Under the pieces are notes generated by a model that was given only the letters and a program-made list of their open reading frames with translations, did not search any database and was not told where the DNA came from. DNA of 64,000 nt. It comes from Allium sativum. Lineage: Eukaryota; Streptophyta; Magnoliopsida; Asparagales; Amaryllidaceae. The stretch is from the NCBI GenBank assembly GCA_030737875.1, contig CM060925.1, positions 484,405,514 through 484,469,513 on the forward strand, given 5' to 3'. A program made the position numbers and the translations under genes. Below, in pieces: positions 34,946 through 45,880 of the stretch. Every line of letters begins with the position of its first letter. Within the stretch, counting starts at the first letter, position 1.

Positions 34946-35151
34946 ATAGGTAACATTTATTGATAGTTTTCCTTCTCTTTTTCTCATTTGTTCTTTCAAA
35001 TCTATAAATCTTAATGTTTATATACGAATCCCCTTTTTATACAAAATTGTAGATCTGTAGGATTTGTAATTATAGGCCTAAAATCTATATTCATATTTGG
35101 AATTGGAATGGCTTTAAGGTGAGTGAGAAATATATTTATTATTAAGAATAT

Positions 35152-35156
35152 CATAT
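35152..35156. repeat. Target-site duplication catat, left
   Basis: Identical to 36616-36620 on the other side of the solo LTR. Confidence 0.8.
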
Positions 35157-36615
35157 TGTTAAGGATGAGAAACATAGATCTTAAGGCAAAACTAACATTA
35201 GAGGGGGGTGAATAGTGTTTTAAAGAGATTATGAAAAACTTAAACAATTAACGATTATTCAAACAACTATATGAATCACAGAATGAGTATCACATTAGAA
35301 ACAATCACAGATGCATATATAAATAGAAATAAAACGCAGAAAAGGAAAGAACACACCGGATTTTATATTGGTTCAGATTACTCCTACACCCAATCCCACG
35401 CAACGCTGGATTGTGTAGGATTTCATTAATACTAGTATCAACCTTACAACACCCTTGATTTCATGGCTACAAGTTTAACACCAATTCCACATCCTTAATT
35501 TCATGTCTACAAGGTTCACATCAATTCTACACCCTTGATTTCATGACTACAAGGTTCACCCCGATTCAACACCCTTGATTTTACGATTACAAGGTTCACA
35601 CCGCTCTCTTTCCTTGATTTACAGGATACAAGGAACACACCCTTTCCTTAACAATTACAAACAGCCCTAGAACCCTTGAATAGCACTTTCAAACAAAGAG
35701 TATTTAATAGAGATTGAGAAGAGAAAGAGAATAATATGATTTGTATTCAAAACGACAGAGTATAAGTGTAGAAATCAAGAAATTAAATTAGAATAATGGT
35801 GGTAAGAGTAAGGATAAAGAAGGAGAAGATAAGTTGGTTAAAAATTCGAAAATGAGCCCTTTATATAGAGTTTCAAAGATTGCAACAGTTCGGAAATGTT
35901 TCAAATAATGAAAAGACCCTTCTTTTGAAATTTAAAAATTTGACGGTTATATGTCGACATGTATAAATTGGTATGTCGACATATACTTGTGTTTTTGAAT
36001 TTTTTAAATCATTTTTCAAGTGTTTAAACCAATATATATTCCGGAAATTCTTAAATCAAAACTAGTTGTTTAAAATATAATTTCTTAAGTATAAAAACAT
36101 AGTAATATATAATTTAAGCATATAATACAAAACATTTTTTATATAAATGATATAAGACTATATAAAAAATTATATAATATAACTATAAAACTTTATAATA
36201 TAAACTATATAATAAACTTATATATTTGAAATCATGAATAAAAAATGTATGTATAATTTGAAATCAATTTGAAATGAGTAGGAAAATAATTTGAAAAGGT
36301 GATTTGAAATAATTTTAAAACTGAATTTGAAAGTGCTAACCAGAGTTTTACATACTAACTAGACTCTATTACTTTGATATTCTTGAACTCTTGAAATCTT
36401 GATTCTTATGAGTCTTGAGTCTCTTTTAAATCTTGTATCTCCTATGAAATCTTGAATCTCTTAAACTGTACAGTCTTCTATATCACCTGTATATAATTCA
36501 TGAATATATATCTATATATATTATATTCTGGATAAAGATGTTAGTACATGTTTTATAATCAATAATGTTAATAATTGAAACAAGGTTGTTGTCATCAAAA
36601 TTCCGTTCTCCAACA
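35157..36615 (-). mobile_element. Solo LTR, 1459 bp, probably Ty1/copia-type
   Basis: Starts tgttaaggatgagaaac and ends ccgttctccaaca (TGTT...AACA) with the 5-bp duplication catat. No internal region or second LTR is present, so it is a solo LTR. On the minus strand it starts tgttggagaacggaatttt and near its end carries ctattcacccccctctaatg, wording common in plant copia LTRs. A TATA-like box, ctctatataaaggg, is on the minus strand at 35868-35885. A tandem array of four to five 43-bp units lies at 35451-35640. Confidence 0.85.
35451..35640. repeat. 43-bp tandem repeats in the solo LTR
   Basis: Four to five degenerate units built on acacccttgatttcatg followed by ctacaaggttcac. Confidence 0.85.
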
Positions 36616-36620
36616 CATAT
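36616..36620. repeat. Target-site duplication catat, right
   Basis: Matches 35152-35156. Confidence 0.8.
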
Positions 36621-37289
36621 ATTCCGTTTGTGTCAAATCTAAATTTGTATGTCTAAAAGTATCAAATTTATCTTGTTTATGTCAAATCTGAAATTTGTAT
36701 ACATACGAATCTAATATAAATTTGTAGGCCTTAGGTTATAATAGTCTTGTTTTCAATTCTTCAATATGTTTATGGTTATTGTATATACCCTAAATCTGGA
36801 GATCAGTCCCTAACATTGTTAGATTTGTGAAGTTACCATTCCAAATGTATAGGATTTGGGTGAAAACATATAAATTGTATGGTTGTTGTTTTGAATTATC
36901 AACCTATTTGTGTTTAGTATTGTTTGGAGTTTTTACATTATTATTGTAAATTATCCCTTTTTACTCTTTTTAAATAAAAAAACATTACTTGAAATCTACA
37001 ATAAATATTAACAAACCATATAGGAAGAGATATGTAAATTCACGTATTTTGTGCGTAGTTTACATCAACTATTCCAAATAAAATAATACATATTTCTTAT
37101 GATTTGAAATATGTCGACATTCCCTCTTTTAAATAGTTTTGGGCAAAAATTTACAATAGTTATAGTAAATAACATTTTTAAAAAGATTTTGGATCTCAAC
37201 AAGATTAAAAACAAAAAAGGTTGTTCTAGTTATTAGTGTGGTCTAGAATATGAAATAATAATAATAATAATATTAATAACAACAACAAC
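36621..37289. other. AT-rich spacer with microsatellites
   Basis: No gene. Duplicated phrase gtgtcaaatct.aa.tttgta at about 36631 and 36679. (ATA)n and (AAC)n near 37255-37295. Confidence 0.6.
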
Positions 37290-38510
37290 AACATCTTTGA
37301 ACTTTATGGTTTAAAGTTTAGGATTTATGGTTTAAAGTTTATAGTTTATGATTTATGTTTTATGTTTTATTACTTAATGTTTACGATTTAAAGTTTAATG
37401 TTTACAATTTTTAGTTTATGGTTTAATCTTTCGAATTTATGGTTTATAATTTAATGTTTATGTTTTATCTTTCATAGTTTAGTCTTTCAAGTTTATATCT
37501 ATTATTCGCTGTGCATATTTTATGCTTTAAGATTTGGCCCTTTTTGTATACTGTATTGGATGCTCACTTCTTGATTTGTAGAGTTCTCTTACCCATATTA
37601 TTTGAAATTTGAGCATGATGACATTAACTTGATTGTCGATGCAGCGATTTACTTCCAAAATAAAGAACTTAAAAAGATCTTTGTGTCATTTGAAGAGGAT
37701 AACCAAAAGCACAAGTTCAACAATCCATAGGCATTTTCTTTTTAAATTTTAATAGTCAGACTTTTATTGTTTAACAACTATGATTTAATGTTTATGTTTT
37801 ATTATTTATAGTTTAAGGTTTAGTGTTCATGTTTTGTCTTTCATAGTTTAGTCTTTAGGTACATATTTACTATTCGCCGTACATATTTTATGTTTTAAGC
37901 TTTAGCATTTCCTGGTTATGTTTTAAGTTCTTTTTAAATTTCAATATTTAGACTTTTATGGTTTATGGTTTAATCTTTAACATTTATTGTTTAAAGTTTA
38001 GGATTTAGTGTTTAAGGTTTATAGTTTAAGGTTTATGACTTATGTTTTATAGTTTACTGTTAACGATTTAAAGTTTAATGTTTATAGTTGTTAGTTTATG
38101 GCTTAATCTTTTGACTTTTATGGTTTATAATTTATTGTTTATGTTTTATCTTTCGTAGTTTAGTCTTTCAGGTTTATATTTATTATTCGATGTACGTTGC
38201 TTTAAGATTTAGTGTTTTTTTCATTCTGTATTGGATTTCTCCATACATATCTTATGTTTTAAGCTTTAGCGTTTTCAGGCTATGTTTTAAGTTCTTTTTA
38301 AATTTCAATATTTTGACTTTTATGGTTTATGATTTACGGTTTAATCTTTAAACTTTATGGTTTATGGTTCAAAGTTTAGGATATATGGTTTAAGGTTTAT
38401 AGTTTAGGATTTATGTTTTACTTTTTAATGTTAACGATTTAAAATTTAATGTTTATAGTTTTTAATTTATGGTTTAATCTTTCGACTTTTATGGTTTATA
38501 ATTTAATTTT
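37290..38510. repeat. Degenerate TTTATGGTTTA array
   Basis: More than a kilobase dominated by tttatggttta, aagtttaggattta and ttatgttttat variants, interrupted at about 37560-37740 by a non-repetitive, slightly coding-like stretch. Larger blocks recur (e.g. near 37370, 38040 and 38420), so it grew by block duplication. The units are reminiscent of plant telomere repeats (TTTAGGG) but do not match them exactly. Confidence 0.8.
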
Positions 38511-38514
38511 TTCA

Positions 38515-39145
38515 TTATAATTTCTGAGTGTTTGAACCATTTTTGGAGCAAACAGAATTGTTTCAAATGAATTATACTGATGTCCAAGGGAAAAGAAATC
38601 AAAATGAAATGTAGATGTAGTTGGTGGAGATACTTGTTGTTTGAAGTTTTCTTGAATCTGTGTGTCATCTGGCGTATACGCATTGCTCCATGTTGCATTT
38701 ATGTCTTGAAATAATTGTTACATCATCTTGAAATCCTCTATGGTTGTTAGCTTGTATTTTAGAATACTTGTACCATATTCCTAAAAATAAACCAAATTCT
38801 ATTAAAATTTTAACTTAACCAACAATAAGTAATTGTATTTCATAGTTGTAAATGATCTCTCCACCATTCAGCACTGCCCGAAATAGTATCTCCAGTAACA
38901 TCCCAACATACTACAGTTTTATTGCACATAGCCTCCGATTTCACTCACTCTCTTTTTAGGCTGTCATGCTTGTGTCTAACTTTTCCTTCATCAACCTTAG
39001 CTACATTTGGTATGGTTTCTACAACAGTATTGGAGTTGAGCATGATTGTATTATGGATTCTTTTTGTGTTTACCGAAAGTTCCATACGCTTCAGTCGAAA
39101 GTTGAGAAACAACATTGTTGATTCAAAATTTCACTGATAAGTTTG
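38515..39145 (-). pseudogene. Possible Myb/SANT-like transposon protein relic
   Basis: On the minus strand, 38830-39140 reads (with one stop) TVVETIPNVAKVDEGKVRHK then MCNKTVVCWDVTGDTISGSA and EWWRDHL, like the WD.VTG.......W....I motif of plant Myb/SANT-like proteins carried by PIF/Harbinger transposons. Further on (38515-38760) WSNAYTPDDTQIQ is followed by a serine/threonine-rich stretch. Several stops and an unmatched middle show decay or unspliced introns. The family call is tentative. Confidence 0.35.
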
Positions 39146-41093
39146 TATATCCTAAAAATAAGTTTAAAAAAAGTTGGTTAATTTTTTTTGAAAAAATATA
39201 TGCCATAGAAAATATAGTAATAAAAATGAATTTAAAGAACGTACCTGAATTAGGAAACTGAACAAAGCAGGAAAATTACAAAATTTTCGGATGTTTGTGA
39301 GGGTAGAGTTGAAGTTGTGAGCAACAAGGAGAGGAGAGGTAAGGGCTACAAGAAGGTGGCGAACAGAAATAGCCATGGGCATCTGACGCATCAGACGCCA
39401 ATGCTATTTTCCGAGCTGTTGGGTTCAACAATTAGAATTTATATTTTGACCGTTGAGATGTCCGAACCAATGTCTGACGCGCCGCACGCCAATGGAACGA
39501 TAGCTTTTGTTTTTTGGCTACGAACGGTACCTTAGTAACCCATTTGTTTTGATCCTGGAACTTCGCATAGCCCATCTAAACAGTTAATACTTGTTTATTT
39601 ATGCCGCAGTCTTGTCAAGAGATATTTGAAAATTTTAAAATCCATTCACATATATTTTCCAAAATAGATAAATATTTATTATTCGAAATGAATGCGGATG
39701 CAAATACGGAAATATTCACATCTGAATATTATCTATTCATTTTTTTAAAATATGTTTTTAAATACAAGAAAAGATATTTATTTATTATTTTATTAAATAA
39801 AAAATTTATATTTTGCACACTAACTGCAATATTCACTGCTCGAGATTTTGTATTCTATACAAAAAAAAGAGTTGTTTTTGAGCAACTAACCTTAATTTTT
39901 TTTAAGGGAATGATTGTATTTTGAGGATTATTGTGCTATATATTCGAATATTTGGCTTGGTGCTTCTAACAGAATGTTTGAAAATATATAATTTTTTAGT
40001 ATGATTTGACCTATATGGAAATTTTGGATGACTATAATGTTTTTAAATTTAAATTTCTATTATTTTTATTAATATATAAATTCTTCATTTTTTTAAAAGA
40101 AACATAAAGTTGAAACTAAAATGGAAATTTTTAGATTTCCAAATCCGAAATGAAAAATTAAATTTTTTTAGTAATCATAACGGAATCGAAAACAAACATT
40201 TCAAAAACTGGTGTAGATTACTATTATTTTTGTTGGAAAACAATGGCTGAGTCACGTACTTTGTCGCTTTCTTGAAGACGATTCGGCGATCTAGTCAGAG
40301 GTGCAAACCAGTCGTTCTCAATCACTGACGCCTCTAGGATAAAACAGCCTCAAACAGTAATAACTGATTTGCTTGCACAACAAATCAGTGCAGAATTGCA
40401 CTTTCGAATAAAAATAACTGCTCGGTTTTTTCTGTAAGAAAAATTTAATGACGGAGTTAACAACTGAAATGTTGTTCGGTATTTTATCTCGTATATAAAA
40501 TGAAGATAATATTGACGAAAATACGTGTGCCGAACGGTTTACTGGGTAGTTGGAGAGAGTTGGTAGTAAAAACGGATTAAAGGATTTACCGTGTCAAATA
40601 AAAAATGGTTCAGAAATTTTTAAAGCCTGAAATAAAAACGGTTCAAAAAATGCAATGTTTTTCCATCCAAAAATATAAGTGTCTACACCCCAAAGCCGAA
40701 GCCCAGGCCCGAGCCCGAACTGAATCGAGCCGGGCCGGGTCGGTCAGTCGGTCGCGCGCGCGTGTGGTGGTCATGCATGGCCTCCATCCTCAAAACAAAG
40801 CATGTATTGGGAGCCCAAGGCCTTAACATAGCTTCTAAGAAACAAATATAAATACTATGCTTCTCTCATATAGTCACATCATGTGGGACTATTCACATAT
40901 AGGGGACATCTAACACTTATTCAGTTTTTTAATAATCCCCCTTTATAATAAAACAAACATTTTTCCAAAAATCCCCCAATTGAATTTTTAAAAATATTTT
41001 CGAGCAGTTTCTAAAAACATAAGATTGTGCGTAAACAAAGGTGTCTTCCGGCTTGAACTTTTGCATAGTGGATAAGATTCATTTTTTTACTAG
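39146..41093. other. Unresolved intergenic DNA
   Basis: AT-rich overall. A near-repeat catctgacgcatcagacgcc / atgtctgacgcgccgcacgc occurs about 90 bp apart (39378 and 39470). A GC-rich CG-repeat patch (gtcgcgcgcgcgtgtgg) lies near 40750. No credible gene. Confidence 0.55.
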
Positions 41094-42085
41094 TGTTAAC
41101 ACCGTTGTGAAAACGTGGTTCAAGATTATGGAGTGATGACGAATGTCAACACGCGACATCATTTAATTTGCGACTTCATTAGCTCGTGACCATCGTTTGG
41201 CTCGATGACAATTTTAGCCCGTCAGCATCTTAAGGTCGTTAGCATTTTAAGCCGTTAAAATGATTTAGCTCGTGGTGTCGTCTAGCTCGCAACTTCGCTG
41301 GGCCCACTTTAGCCCGCTCGTCAGTTTGGGTTGTACCTTGCTTTAGTCCGCATGCTGTTTTAGCCTGTTCCCTTAACTAAATCTAAGGCCGATGCTCCAG
41401 CACGCCCGCTTCTTCTTTAGCTCGCAGTTTCGTATAGCCCGCGATTTATTTTGGTTTGTAGGCTCGTTTAGCCCGCAATTCAATAAAAAGCGGTCAAGCA
41501 TTTTTAGGTCGTGCTCTTCCTTTAGACTATTCCTGCTGATTAAAAGGCTTCAGCATGCATATTTAAGGTCGTTCGTTTCCTTACGTATAATCTTAGCATA
41601 TCGATGATCACGTTCCTGGACATCAAGCCCATATGTGATCTGTCCCATGCAAAGAAAGATCGACACCGATTGGAGCAGGGACATGTGAGTTGTGCTATTT
41701 TCATGGAATGGAAACACAAGTTTGACCGGAACAACGTGTGTTGACCGGAAAAAGTTACCTCGTGGATCTGTTGTATTTTAACATATGATGGCAATGACAT
41801 GGCACATGCACGCTTGGGGACTTTGATTTTTCTTAGGTCGTTGTAACCCTGTTTTGAGTCGTTATCGCATATATTGTCTCGTCAATTCAGTTGGAACGTA
41901 CATATATATTTAAGGTCGTTAAGCATGAGAAAACCAGCAGGGCTTAGGTCGTTAAACATGTGTAAGACCATGCTTATACTTTGGGTCGTAAGATGTCAAT
42001 TTAGCATGCAGCACCATCATCACATTTAGGTCGTGAGTCATCTTTCCAAGACCGTCAGACTAGCGGAAGACCTTGCTAGTTTTAG
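41094..42085 (+). repeat. E3 5' LTR, first part
   Basis: Aligns with 58695-59592, with many differences, indicating it is clearly older than the E1 and E2 LTR pairs. Built from recurring motifs: ttaggtcgtt, tagctcg and tttagcccg occur about twenty times. Confidence 0.88.
42081..42085. repeat. Target-site duplication tttag, left copy of E2
   Basis: Repeats at 53733-53737. Joining across it restores a continuous E3 LTR. Confidence 0.9.
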
Positions 42086-43230
42086 TGAAACACCCCACCT
42101 CCGTTAGGGTCACTCTCAAATGGAATGCCCTAATTTTGGTGGAGGTTTATAAGTATAAGTCACAGATATACAAGACAGATATAATAACACATATTTGTAA
42201 ACAGCGGAAAAACAACAAACTTTTATTTCATAAAAGCAAATACGTGCTACAACAATATCACCATAATTGTCTTACATCTTTTCCCAAAAACATAACATAA
42301 CTCCTTCATAATCTGTCTTGATTACATTATTAAAGAAGCATAAATAAAACATAGATAAACTGCAAAAGCCCCCATAGTGATTGTCCAAAGCCATAGTTCA
42401 AAATGAAAAGGTCCAAGCAATACATTTCTCTTCTTCAAGCTGGATGTTAAGGCTGGTCAAGCTGCTGTGTTCCCTCCCTGTGGACCTAGGGGGGGGGAAC
42501 GGAAGAAAAGAAGACGAAAGAAAAGTAGAGTCAGACATAAAGCCTGAGTAAGTCTAGTACTATTCTGTCTATGAATAAAGAACTGGGTATGATAAGTATA
42601 AACAAGAAGTGGGCAAACACTATAAACTTGGTTAAGTTGTCTAGGGTCGAATATACTATCATACCCCATGTTAATCTCTGAACCCATATAAACTAGTTTC
42701 CAGCTGGCACCCCATAATCAGGGTGATGTGATCCATTCTATGATGATCGGCTCCTACTCGCATAGTTACATGTGTCTTACGGCCCCCGATGTTGTAGTTA
42801 CCTATGCTGGTCTCACCATGGGGTGTATCAAGTCCCATGGTGGCGGCCCGACACAACCTTAGAATGCACAGGTATGCTACTGGTGCCCAGTGCTTTATTT
42901 TTCTGCGCCGGAGTGTGTGCACGCCCGCACCCCGTTAGAACCTACACTGCTACACCACCGCCGTCGATTTGACCTCTTACAATCAGCCCAGTAATCGTGC
43001 CCCACCCTGCCTAGTTTCAGGGTATCCTGATACACCTTCTAGGGTTACTGCTGAAAAGGGTCCCCCGTTACTAGGTTTTCTATCTCTAGCCAACATGCTA
43101 AGTTGGTTAAGTGTTTCCTAACCTAACCCCCACCAGTCCGTTTAGTTTAGCATGTTCCATTTTGATTAAGTCTTTAGTTCACTTAATCCTAACAGTCCTG
43201 ACTCAGCCTTAATTGTCTTATTAAGGCCCT

Positions 43231-43432
43231 GACCTCTCACATTAGACAGGTATTGTTGTGGCTGCCTGTTGCCGGTTGGTTCCGGGCAGTCTTACGCCAC
43301 AACTCAGTCTAACCTCGGGTCCTTATTGGGCTCCATGTTTAACCTCCCACATTGGATAGGTATTGTTGTGACTACTGGACAGCCGGGCGGTTCCGGGCAG
43401 GTTTACATCACAACTCAATCCAACCTCGGGTT
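43231..43432 (-). repeat. Twin foldback modules A and B, E2 3' LTR
   Basis: Module A (43231-43321): ttagac...gtctaa outer, gttgtggc...gccacaac inner. Module B (43340-43432): ttggat...atccaa outer, gttgtga...tcacaac inner. Both have the apex ccgg-6nt-ccgg and share flanking cacatt and cctcggg with the E1 modules. Confidence 0.8.
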
Positions 43433-43944
43433 AAACACATCGTATGTTCTACATTTACATATTTTGTCTTTCTTCTTTATTTTCTTATATGTAAATATTT
43501 GCGGCCCATTATTAAGTTAATGGTGTAAAGGTTACACCAATCATGGGCCCAACCCATACTTGAATTTGGGCCCTTCTATTTTATATTTCATTCATTAGTA
43601 ATTTTAACCCAACGTTATTTTCCCCCGTTTAACACGTCCGTTTATTATATATATGTTGGGCTTAGCCTTTTAAAGCCCAACTTAGCCATGCGAAAAGGGG
43701 AGGCTTAAAGCGTGATTACATACACAAAGAGGGGAAGTTGAGCGCATGAACTTGCAATATGACATTGGAAATACAAAATAGAAACGGGTGTACTTGCATA
43801 GTAGTGACATATACTTTGGTCATAAAGCATAGGTGACATGAATCAAAGCATGTGAACTTGTAGTTGAGACAAGAATCTAAATTGGGTATCATTATTGACA
43901 CATAATCATAACTACAACATGAACCTATACTTTTATTTAGTCAT

Positions 43945-44045
43945 AATGTCAAACATAAGCATGACATAAATATTTCTAACATAAGCATGGCATAATGTCA
44001 AACATAAGCATGGCATAATGTCAAACATAAGCATGGCATAAGTAT
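43945..44045. repeat. Tandem gcatggcataatgtcaaacataa units, E2 3' LTR
   Basis: Three units of about 24 bp plus partial flanking copies; identical array at 52304-52404. Confidence 0.85.
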
Positions 44046-45337
44046 AGTTAAATTTGTTCACATAACTATGGCATAAATATTTCTAACATGAAATCATGAT
44101 TTTTACTTTAGTCATGCAAACTTGCAAAAAGGGATTTTTTTGAATCTAACCTAGCTATGTACCACATATGTCATCATATAATTCTTGTTAACAATTTCAA
44201 TTATGCAAATTATCAATCATATCCTAGTCATAAGTTTGCAAATAGGTTTTCTAGTACAAAAGCATGGCTTAATACATGATGCCAAATTTTCAACCTAATT
44301 TCATATGGATTATGATAACCCAAACTTATTCCAATTACTTACAAAATGATTTATGCACAAAAATATACATCATGATGGCATAGTAGCAAAACCCCAAACT
44401 TGCATGAATTTCAATTAATCAACTACATACATGTAGCTTCAACATGGATTACATAATTTGCGAATATTCCAAACGTTTACTTGCATAGAACTACCGCATG
44501 TAGTTCTTTATAATGAATAACATAATTCGAGGATATCCAAACGTATACAATATCATAGTAACGCACAAATTATGAATTATTTATCACCACAACCAAGTAT
44601 ACAAATCAACACAGTTATTTGTTCATACCAAAGTAATACTCTACTTACAATGGTGTGGCGAATTCGCTAATTTAGGGATTTGAAGATGCGGTTTGATTTG
44701 ATTGAGTTGCTTTATGCCTTAGAATTTTGCCTCCTAATCCTCTCTCCAATTGGTGGCTACCCCTAGTCGTTCCTCAGCAACATGGCGGCTTTGTTCTTAT
44801 TTTTGAATGAATAGATTAGGGTTAGTCTAGGGTTGTTTTTATAGAGGTAATGAACTGATTAGGGCCATTGATGTTGCTTGGATTGATCGTAGCCATTCAT
44901 CCTAAGGAGAGACCAATTAGAGCTTGCCACCTAGCTCTAATGACAAAACAGACCACAGAAAATCGACCAACATAGAATAGGCCAGCCAGGTTGGACTGGG
45001 CTCGACCTGGCTCTGGACCAGGTCGACCTGGCTAGACCAGGTCGACAGCCCAGTCGACCTGGGTGCGTCAGGCGGGTGTTCTTCCGCCCTGGCCCATTGG
45101 GCCCCATTTTTAATTTTAAACTGTTTTATTCTGTTTGAATTTTAAATTTAATTCAGAAACTTCTGAAGGCCATATCTTCTACATACGGACTCCGTTTTTC
45201 GAAAACTCGGACTCTATTTCGCGTATTTTTCCGAGACGAACGCAATGGCGTATCCCGTTTCCCTTAGTTCTTTGATTTCAAATTAATTATACTTTAATTT
45301 GTTAATTTCACAGTTATAGAATTCGCGGGGTGTTACA

Positions 45338-45350
45338 TTCTCCCCCACTT
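45338..45350 (-). other. E2 polypurine tract
   Basis: The minus strand reads aagtgggggagaa directly before the 3' LTR. Confidence 0.85.
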
Positions 45351-45880
45351 AAAAGGATTTCGTCCCCGAAATCTTCAAGTTAGGAGGAATGTATATCCTA
45401 ACATCCAATCATCCGTCTACTCAACCATCAAACACGAGCATCCATTGTCCTTACAAGACTTCTAATGCTTCATGATCATATGCGAAGTGTGTGTGTACAT
45501 GAACTTATCTAATGCAAGATCAGGCGGTCTACTGATTCAGTTGACCTCCTTAATGCGAATTATGTAAGTGCCATGAATCCATTATGTATGCAAATTTTCC
45601 TATTCTTGATTCTACATGAGTGCACAATCATTCAATACAAATGCAACATCCATATGACAACACATTAATGTTCAACCATATACGAATGCAAACATATATG
45701 CATATGCAATATGAAGTGATTGAGCCGATCTAAAACCTAGATTGTGTGTGTATATGCAACCACGAGCAACCACTAGCAATCACTTGCAACCACTTGCAAC
45801 CATCATACATAACATGTTTCAATTACATGTTTCCATCCAAAGGGTTTCTACCTAAAAGATAAGATAGATAAAAGCGCAAC

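Larger units (their letters stand above)
42086..45337 (-). repeat. E2 3' LTR (3252 bp)
   Basis: Starts tgaaacaccccacctccg and ends gcggggtgttaca. Contains twin foldbacks (43231-43432), a 24-bp tandem repeat (43945-44045), a TATA-like box (44833-44846, minus), three GTCGAC sites (45022-45059) and the conserved block (45183-45247). Confidence 0.95.
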
